This document shows, piece by piece, positions 6,570 through 10,923 of a stretch of DNA of 10,923 nt. The stretch's first letter is position 1. Each line of letters begins with the position of its first letter. The notes beneath the pieces were generated by a model. That model made no database searches. It was not told the origin of the DNA and worked only from the letters and a program-made list of their open reading frames with translations. This stretch comes from Nitrososphaerales archaeon TH5896 (GTDB lineage: Archaea > Thermoproteota > Nitrososphaeria > Nitrososphaerales > Nitrososphaeraceae): assembly GCA_014523625.1 (NCBI GenBank), contig JAATVP010000162.1, positions 1-10,923 on the forward strand. Direction: 5' to 3'. The translations under genes were made by a program, and so were the position numbers.

Positions 6570-6782
6570 CTTGTCTAACGAACAAATGCTATCACGGATA
6601 ACTTGATAAAAAGAGCTCACCCCAATAAGCAATCGAAGATTTTGTGTTTCAGTCGCTTACTATTCAGATTTTGATAAATTAAGACACATATATCCAATAA
6701 TTACTTTTTATCAGCCGTTCACATGTAGTATACGAATGGTAGTTCACTCTCGTATCCGTAATTTACATTATTTAGCCTAAAA

Positions 6783-6791
6783 TTTATATAA
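6783..6791 (+). promoter_or_regulatory. Candidate TATA box for the symporter gene
   Basis: TTTATATAA is the best archaeal TATA match upstream of the symporter. It is about 105 bases before the start codon, which implies transcription from around 6812 and an unusually long leader of ~80 bases. No better element lies closer. Confidence 0.45.
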
Positions 6792-6833
6792 TTTCGAGTT
6801 TAGAATCCAATGTGCAATTCGGTAGCATTGTTC

Positions 6834-6861
6834 CTACTAGTACGACTAGTGGTAACGTACC
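6834..6861 (+). promoter_or_regulatory. Two tandem dyads in the symporter leader
   Basis: ACTAGT (6836-6841), the spacer ACG, then ACTAGT (6845-6850) form a dyad that extends by a T-G and a C-G pair to 8 base pairs. Immediately after it GGTA (6851-6854), ACG, TACC (6858-6861) forms a second dyad with the same ACG centre. They could be RNA hairpins in the leader or a regulator's binding site. Confidence 0.4.
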
Positions 6862-6879
6862 TTATGCAAAATTAACCTT

Positions 6880-6885
6880 GGAGGT
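6880..6885 (+). promoter_or_regulatory. Strong Shine-Dalgarno site selecting a TTG start
   Basis: GGAGGT sits six bases before TTG at 6892. The site is the clearest in the window and settles the non-ATG start of the symporter. Confidence 0.75.
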
Positions 6886-6891
6886 ATCACT

Positions 6892-8406
6892 TTGGTAGAC
6901 GGATATGCGATTGGGGTCATCGCATTTTTGGCGCTTTCCGTTATTGTTGGAACTCTAACCTCGAAGCTTGTAAAGAAAAGTAGCAAGCGGTTTATGATCG
7001 CTGGCAAGAGCTTGCCGCTTTTCTTCGTGGGTACAATGCTCGCTGCTCAAGCCATCGATGGTAATTCTTCACTTGGAAACGTGTCGCTGGTTTATCAATT
7101 TGGATTCTGGTCAGGAGCTGCAATTCCAATCGGACTTGCTGCATGCCTCATCTTAACGGCAATATTCTATGCAAAAAAACTTAATAAAATGTCAATGCTT
7201 ACATTGCCCGATTTCTACTTCAGGAGATTTGGAAATGCAAGTGAAGGCATTTCCGGAGTCCTTATGATGATAAGCTTCGTAGTATTGGTAGCAGGCAATT
7301 TTGCGGCAACCGGATACATCTTGTCGGTCGTTTTACATATCGACTTCATATGGGCAATGTTAATTGGAGCTATAATCGTCTTGATTTATACATATGCAGG
7401 GGGCCTATTCTCCTCAGCTTACACAGACATTTTTCAAATATATTTAGCAATAGTTGCATTTTGGGCTGCATTTCTATTCTTTGCAGGAGGCTTTGCGGGC
7501 GTCAGCTTTGATACTATTCTTGGCAGCGCTCCACCGGGGTACTTGGATTTATCTGGACTAACAGATATGGGCAATGGTGCCCTTGTTAATTGGGCTGGAA
7601 TCATGGCCTTGGCACTAGGAGACATTGTGGCATTGGATTTCATGGAAAGGGTGTTCGCAGCAAGAGACGGTAAAACCGCAAGAAGAGGAGCCTTCATGGG
7701 AGCAGGACTAACGATATTGACTATCGTTCCCACAAGCATGATGGGGATTGTTGCATTATATTTTTTGCCAGATTTGGCGGATCCCTATACTGCTTATCCT
7801 GATCTAGCGATTAACCATGTTCCATTCGTTATTGGAGTTGCATTGCTCATGGGAGTCCTTGGTGCGTCGATGTCGACTGCAAATGGCGGTTTGCTCGCCA
7901 TTTCCAGTGTCATGTCAAGAAACATTGTTCAAAGAAATATCTTGAAAAGGATACTGAAACGCCCAGGATTGGGAGATAAGAAATTGTTGATGGTGACACG
8001 TATTTTCACTATCCCTATGATGATAGCTGCGTTTGTACTTGCATACCTGATCCCGCAGCCCGGTGTTTATCTGATCCTTGCTTTTGATATCGTGTTTGCT
8101 GGTGCTTGGGCTCCGCTAACATTTGGTCTATTCTGGAAGAAGGCCAATACACCTGCAACATTGGCTTCACTTATTATTGGATCATCCTTGAGGCTATTGC
8201 TCTACTTCGTCATTCCTGTCGAATTGGCGGGACTTGATACATTAATACCTCCAGTAATATCTGTTATAATCTTTGTTGTAGTAGCGCTTGCGACACAGAA
8301 GAAATATCCTGGAAGATATGGTGTCGTTGATTATGTTCCACCGGAAGAAGACGTATTAAGTGGAGAAGACCTGAAAGGATTTGTCGCACCAAAAACAGGA
8401 AATTGA
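6892..8406 (+). CDS. Sodium:solute symporter (SSS family) permease
   Basis: This 504-residue membrane protein of the SSS family (TC 2.A.21; relatives carry proline, pantothenate, urea, sugars or polyamines) begins at a TTG backed by GGAGGT. About 13 hydrophobic segments span residues 5-25 to 450-467. Family marks are 'RFMIAGKSLP' at 33-42 after the first helix, 'TYAGGLFSSAYTDIFQ' at 167-182 (family GG...a..TD..Q), 'MERVFAARDGKTARRGA' at 251-267, and a helix with 'GASMSTANGGLLAISS' at 324-339 that corresponds to the helix bearing the conserved Na+-site serines. The C-terminal ~35 residues are acidic and cytoplasmic. The substrate is not readable from sequence. In a window with a ureohydrolase and a PII-like gene, a guanidino compound, urea or polyamine is a guess. 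The gene is transcribed alone, divergent from the chaperonin, with a strong hairpin 35 bases after its stop. Confidence 0.93.
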   Translation: MVDGYAIGVIAFLALSVIVGTLTSKLVKKSSKRFMIAGKSLPLFFVGTMLAAQAIDGNSSLGNVSLVYQFGFWSGAAIPIGLAACLILTAIFYAKKLNKMSMLTLPDFYFRRFGNASEGISGVLMMISFVVLVAGNFAATGYILSVVLHIDFIWAMLIGAIIVLIYTYAGGLFSSAYTDIFQIYLAIVAFWAAFLFFAGGFAGVSFDTILGSAPPGYLDLSGLTDMGNGALVNWAGIMALALGDIVALDFMERVFAARDGKTARRGAFMGAGLTILTIVPTSMMGIVALYFLPDLADPYTAYPDLAINHVPFVIGVALLMGVLGASMSTANGGLLAISSVMSRNIVQRNILKRILKRPGLGDKKLLMVTRIFTIPMMIAAFVLAYLIPQPGVYLILAFDIVFAGAWAPLTFGLFWKKANTPATLASLIIGSSLRLLLYFVIPVELAGLDTLIPPVISVIIFVVVALATQKKYPGRYGVVDYVPPEEDVLSGEDLKGFVAPKTGN

Positions 8407-8441
8407 GATTCTCTAAATTTTGATATTTCACGAAATAGGAG

Positions 8442-8474
8442 CGCGGTGGATGGTACTAATCCACCATCACCGCG
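8442..8474 (+). terminator. Strong hairpin after the symporter gene
   Basis: CGCGGT (8442-8447), one unpaired G, then GATGGT (8449-8454) pairs with ACCATC (8463-8468) and ACCGCG (8469-8474): 12 base pairs with a single bulge and an 8-base loop. A competing 7-base stem GGTGGAT (8445-8451)/ATCCACC (8459-8465) uses the same bases. No T tract follows on the plus strand; an A-rich run does. It could therefore be a transcript-stabilising 3' structure rather than a true terminator, or act on minus-strand transcripts. Confidence 0.55.
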
Positions 8475-9063
8475 AGAAAAGAAACAAAACATTGCATCCA
8501 AATGGTCAAAGCTCGCCATGTTTTAGTAAGGAATCCATATTTAGACATCCTCTACCAAATGTTAATTGTGTTTGCGTTATAACTAACTTAAATTGATTAG
8601 AATCACTAGTGATATTAGTCGTACTTGCGATTCATCTGAAAAAGTAGGTCATCTAGGTGGGATGGTTTTCGGGAGTGGGACTCGAAACCCTTTTGATGTT
8701 AACTACGGGATTCTTTAGACTAGGGGAGATTTTCATTTCACAGTGCAAAGTAACAATACAGAAGATCGATAATTCTAAACTTTTTAATTCATTTTCGATA
8801 AGCCAATTAGAACGATTATTTTTGAACTTGATCTGGTAGTAGATGACGACTCTAATATTGGAAATCAAAACTATGAGGGTATATGAAGTCAATGTGCCTG
8901 ATTCTGACATAGCAGATGAAAAACTTTGCAATGTGGTTTTAAGGGATATTTTTCTTATAAGGTCGCATAATCAAGTCATTTTAGAGAATCGGTTCTTTCG
9001 GATCATCTTACAAGATATCTCTACTATTATGAATTTCCACGCGCGCCACAAATTCAGTAGAAG
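8475..9063. other. Long region without a convincing gene
   Basis: About 590 AT-rich bases. One plus frame is open from 8657 (GTG) to 9079, interrupted only by two adjacent stops, TAG TAG, at 8837-8842 and followed at once by ATG. The second half would encode 78 residues ('MTTLILEIKTMRVYEVNVP...'). I see no recognisable family, promoter or ribosome binding site, and its end overlaps the gene on the opposite strand, so I do not call it. A segment at 8663-8690 resembles the reverse complement of a tRNA 3' end but does not fold as one. The region may be decayed sequence. Confidence 0.45.
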
Positions 9064-9570
9064 TTATACACTATTTTGAGTATCATTCTTTGAAGTCATC
9101 TTCGAAAGCCTTTCATTTAAGAGATCGTAGTGTAATTCAGTTATCTTGCCTTTTGAGTACGCGTCTGTTATCTCATCCCTTATCCTATCGACACTATTTG
9201 CATCAAAATCTGGTGAATTCTGAAATGAATCAATATGTGTCCTGTATATTTCCTCATATAGCACTGAAATTTCATTTTTCAGATTGATGTATTGCTCATT
9301 GCTTAATTTACCCTTAGAATATTCGTCGGCGATATTACTATACAGTAAATCCACTCCGGTGATGTCTTGAAGATCCAAATTGCCATCTTTGAAGAGAGAA
9401 GTCATGTCTTTATGATAGGAATTTAACCTCGAAACTTGCTTCCTTGATTTTACCCATTCTATACATGTTGGAATAAGCCATGCTCCGATTACGGCAGTAG
9501 CACTGACACTAAGTGACTTCTTTAAGGCGTTCCTGACGTGCATACGACCGTAGAATATACAGTTGTCCAT
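9064..9570 (-). CDS. Membrane-anchored hypothetical protein, probable C-terminal remnant of a larger protein
   Basis: The frame encodes 168 residues, or 159 from the second ATG at 9543. A single hydrophobic helix ('SLSVSATAVIGAWLIPTCIEWV', 19-40) is followed by a basic patch and a hydrophilic, helical cytoplasmic part. This part contains two copies of a 23-residue motif: 80-102 'IADEYSKGKLSNEQYINLKNEIS' (shown in two parts in the reasoning: IADEYSKGKL + SNEQYINLKNEIS) and 134-156, sharing D, YSKGK, Y, L and a final S. I believe such motifs close the cytoplasmic tails of large exported or sensor-like proteins in Nitrososphaerales. Here no extracellular domain precedes the helix, and the sequence upstream belongs to an unrelated fragment on the other strand. 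A truncated gene is therefore likely. The function is unknown; the two repeats could bind each other or a partner. Confidence 0.6.
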   Translation of the reverse strand: MDNCIFYGRMHVRNALKKSLSVSATAVIGAWLIPTCIEWVKSRKQVSRLNSYHKDMTSLFKDGNLDLQDITGVDLLYSNIADEYSKGKLSNEQYINLKNEISVLYEEIYRTHIDSFQNSPDFDANSVDRIRDEITDAYSKGKITELHYDLLNERLSKMTSKNDTQNSV

Positions 9571-9720
9571 CTTGTAGTGGCATTCCTTAATGGGTTAGGG
9601 AAGCATAAAGGAGAATTTCATGGAATGCCGCCAACATACAAACCAGTGAACATTAAATCTGCAGACCTGTATAAAATAGAAAACGAAATTATCATAGGGC
9701 TATGGGATGTGGTAGACTAA
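9526..9720 (+). pseudogene. 5'-truncated SnoaL-like polyketide/ester cyclase fragment
   Basis: An in-frame stretch open from 9526 (a GTG is available at 9538) ends at a TAA (9718-9720). Its last ~45 residues match the C-terminal half of SnoaL-like ester-cyclase domains: 'GKHKGEFHGMPPTYKPVNI' corresponds to the family's 'GtH.Gef.GipPTgk.v.v', then 'ADLYKIENEIIIGLWDVVD' corresponds to 'dlyri.dGKI.e.w.v.D'. The first ~60-70 residues of the domain, which form part of the alpha+beta barrel cavity, are missing. Upstream the frame is closed by TAA at 9523-9525, and the bases are shared with the 5' end of the opposite-strand gene. It is most likely a dead fragment; a functional short protein is improbable. 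Confidence 0.55.
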
Positions 9721-9769
9721 TTGAGTTTGTTAAAACAACAGGTGCATCTCTAGTAACTTGCTTCAACGA

Positions 9770-10429
9770 ATGAAGCACTCTCTAGTAACATCATCCCTGC
9801 TATTGCCTGATACGATGATGGTATCTGGTCAGACAGCAGATACAGCAGACGGAGGAGATGCTGCTACGATGACTTCTGGAGCATCATCCCTGCTATTGCC
9901 TGATACGATGATGGTGTCTGCTCAGCCAAGCGGCAATATAATATGTTTTCTCGCAGGACGCGTCGCCATATCAGGTGATAACGTGTATGTGACATGGTCC
10001 ACCAACGAAGGAACAGTAAACTCAAATTTTGAAGTAGGCTTTAGAGCATCAACGGATGGTGGTGCCATATTTAGTCCCATAAACAATCTAAGCAATACTA
10101 ATAATGCTGATTCAATACACATAGACATGTCCGCTGAAGGTGGAAATGTAATCGTGTACTGGTGGGAAAGAAATCAGACAGCAATGGTACCTGTTGCTAG
10201 GATATCAACAGATAATGGACAAACATTTGGAGACATATTAAGACTTACAGCCAATCCATTTGGAGATGTATTGAGAGTTCCAGCCAATGGAACTGAAACT
10301 AGCCAAGCGAATGTGACGGGAGGGAATGTGACTGATTTAGGAGAGGGAGAGAATATAATATCAGCCAGCCCAACAGGCCTGAAGATGATGTCACTAGAGG
10401 GGGCGTTTGCCCAACCCCGACCTCACTAG
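9770..10429 (+). CDS. Exported Asp-box (BNR/sialidase-like repeat) protein, small and possibly degenerate
   Basis: The product has 219 residues from the ATG at 9770; an in-frame TTG at 9758 adds four. It contains two Asp-box motifs, 'STDGGAIF' (94-101) and 'STDNGQTF' (146-153), and strands 'NVYVTWS' (71-77) and 'NVIVYWWERN' (126-135). This pattern is typical of beta-propeller surface proteins related to sialidases and is common in soil ammonia-oxidising archaea. Only about two blades are visible, far too few for a closed propeller. The N-terminus 'MKHSLVTSSLLLPDTMMVSGQ' resembles a signal peptide broken by Pro-Asp. This segment is then repeated 31 residues later because of a 93-base DNA duplication. 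Near residues 153-173 a second, 33-base duplication doubles 'FGDxLRxxAN'. It may be a decayed fragment of a larger gene. Confidence 0.55.
   Translation: MKHSLVTSSLLLPDTMMVSGQTADTADGGDAATMTSGASSLLLPDTMMVSAQPSGNIICFLAGRVAISGDNVYVTWSTNEGTVNSNFEVGFRASTDGGAIFSPINNLSNTNNADSIHIDMSAEGGNVIVYWWERNQTAMVPVARISTDNGQTFGDILRLTANPFGDVLRVPANGTETSQANVTGGNVTDLGEGENIISASPTGLKMMSLEGAFAQPRPH
9789..9925 (+). repeat. Tandem duplication, 93-base offset
   Basis: Bases 9789-9832 and 9882-9925 are identical except at two positions (42 of 44). The offset of 93 is a multiple of three, so the reading frame is kept and the residues SSLLLPDTMMVS are repeated. High identity implies a recent event. Confidence 0.85.
10226..10291 (+). 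repeat. 33-base tandem duplication within the Asp-box gene
   Basis: Units 10226-10258 and 10259-10291 both begin TTTGGAGA and contain CAGCCAAT. They differ at about five positions over the first 30 bases. The encoded unit is FGD-[IV]-LR-x-x-AN-P/G, so the duplication is in frame. Confidence 0.7.
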
Positions 10430-10521
10430 TCCAGTTTTGGATACCAAGTCAACTGCATCTACTTTATGGTCTACTTTAATTCAGATTGCATCATCATGGA
10501 TCAAATAGGGTTTCTTTAGGG

Positions 10522-10527
10522 AAAGGA
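10522..10527 (+). promoter_or_regulatory. Ribosome binding site for the last gene
   Basis: AAAGGA lies seven bases before ATG at 10535. It points to this ATG as the native start even though its frame closes after five codons. Confidence 0.45.
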
Positions 10528-10534
10528 ATTAATA

Positions 10535-10923
10535 ATGACCGATAAAGAATAGCGATTACTTTGACGGCAGCATTACTATTAGTTTCGGGGATTAGCATTG
10601 TAATGTTTGTATGCTATTTAACAGGTTTTTTGATTATCGGTACTGCTTGGCCTACGGCGGCGAGTGGGCAAATAGAAAATGAGACGAATCGATCAGACTC
10701 TAGTACAGATTCGACAAAGGCTCAAGCCACGACAACCTTCTCTGCAATAGGCCAAATAAGTTCTCTAGTAATCACTGTTCGTGAACCCGACTTCAACATT
10801 ACGAATGCTTTTAAGGTCATCCTGACAGGTGAATGGAATCTGAGCGTCAATAATGGCAAGGTGACAAATTTTTCAGTAAACCTTCTTGCATCGCCTATGG
10901 ATGGCAGCAAGCCACATATACAC
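10535..10923 (+). CDS. Exported/membrane-anchored hypothetical protein, 5' part, with apparent frameshift
   Basis: The frame starting at the ATG at 10535 (well placed after AAAGGA) reads M-T-D-K-E and stops at 10550. A -1 shift at the A's near 10544-10546 joins it to a frame open to the window's end and gives 'MTDKRIAITLTAALLLVSG...'. This begins with a charged N-terminus and a long hydrophobic segment ('AALLLVSGISIVMFVCYL'), as in a signal peptide or membrane anchor. A Ser/Thr/Asp/Gln-rich linker follows, then 'SSLVITVREPDFNITNAF', 'KVILTGEWNLSVNNGKV' and 'NFSVNLLASPMDGSKPHIH', a beta-rich domain continuing beyond the window. If the ATG is not used, TTG at 10561 could start a shorter protein. 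The family is not recognised; an exported surface protein is inferred. A lost A by mutation or sequencing error is the simplest reading. Confidence 0.6.

Larger units (their letters stand above)
6535..6891. other. Divergent regulatory region between thermosome and symporter genes
   Basis: This 357-base AT-rich region carries the chaperonin promoter at its left end and the symporter promoter and leader at its right end. The middle (about 6590-6780) shows no credible gene or strong repeat. Confidence 0.5.

Noticed and set aside
6535..6585. Longer thermosome N-terminus from ATG 6585
   Set aside because: It overlaps the TATA box, lacks a ribosome binding site, and the extra 17 residues do not resemble chaperonin N-termini.
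8663..8690. A tRNA gene on the minus strand
   Set aside because: The T loop would have eight bases, the T stem pairs only three bases, and no 5' acceptor strand or anticodon arm is found upstream.
8657..9079. Two short plus-strand frames in the same phase, separated by TAG TAG
   Set aside because: No family, promoter or ribosome binding site is visible. The second frame ends inside the opposite-strand gene. Too weak to call as genes.
1..10923. CRISPR array, transposon or integrase
   Set aside because: No regularly spaced repeats, transposase, recombinase or terminal inverted repeats were seen on either strand.

Overview
The window most likely comes from an AT-rich soil ammonia-oxidising archaeon (Thaumarchaeota, order Nitrososphaerales). 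This is inferred from gene content: a group II chaperonin (thermosome) subunit, a PII-like nitrogen regulator, an arginase-family ureohydrolase, a Na+:solute symporter, and exported Ser/Thr/Asn-rich proteins with Asp-box repeats. Promoters have archaeal TATA boxes and several genes look leaderless. No rRNA, convincing tRNA, CRISPR array, transposase or integrase was seen.

Left part (1-3348): the 3' end of a PurM/HypE-superfamily gene runs into the window and converges on a minus-strand TerC/Alx-type membrane protein. Next is a two-gene minus-strand operon. Its first gene is a complete 374-residue arginase/agmatinase/guanidinase-family hydrolase with all metal ligands. Its second gene overlaps the first by ATGA and encodes a 127-residue protein whose last ~100 residues line up almost without gaps with urease gamma subunit (UreA). 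No urease beta or alpha gene is in the window. This pairing is the most notable observation here.

Middle part (3349-6891): a small unknown protein, then a PII-like regulator broken by a -1 shift exactly at an A7 slippery heptamer, then a divergent minus-strand thermosome paralogue. That chaperonin keeps its catalytic aspartates, has altered nucleotide-loop motifs, and ends in a histidine-rich tail instead of the usual Gly/Met-rich one.

Right part (6892-10923): a 504-residue SSS-family symporter with a TTG start, a strong ribosome binding site and an ~80-base leader carrying two tandem dyads. It is followed by a strong hairpin and about 590 bases without a convincing gene. Beyond that is a degraded accessory zone: a membrane-anchored protein that looks like the C-terminal end of a larger one, fused head-to-head with a 5'-truncated SnoaL-like cyclase fragment; an Asp-box protein with a 93-base tandem duplication; and the 5' part of an exported protein with an apparent one-base deletion.

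A working idea, not proven: the ureohydrolase and UreA-like protein handle a guanidine- or urea-type nitrogen source. The PII-like protein, the symporter and the His-tailed chaperonin are nearby candidates for regulation, uptake and metal-dependent folding, but they are separate transcription units. Both apparent frameshifts lack one A in an A run, so sequencing error must be excluded first.
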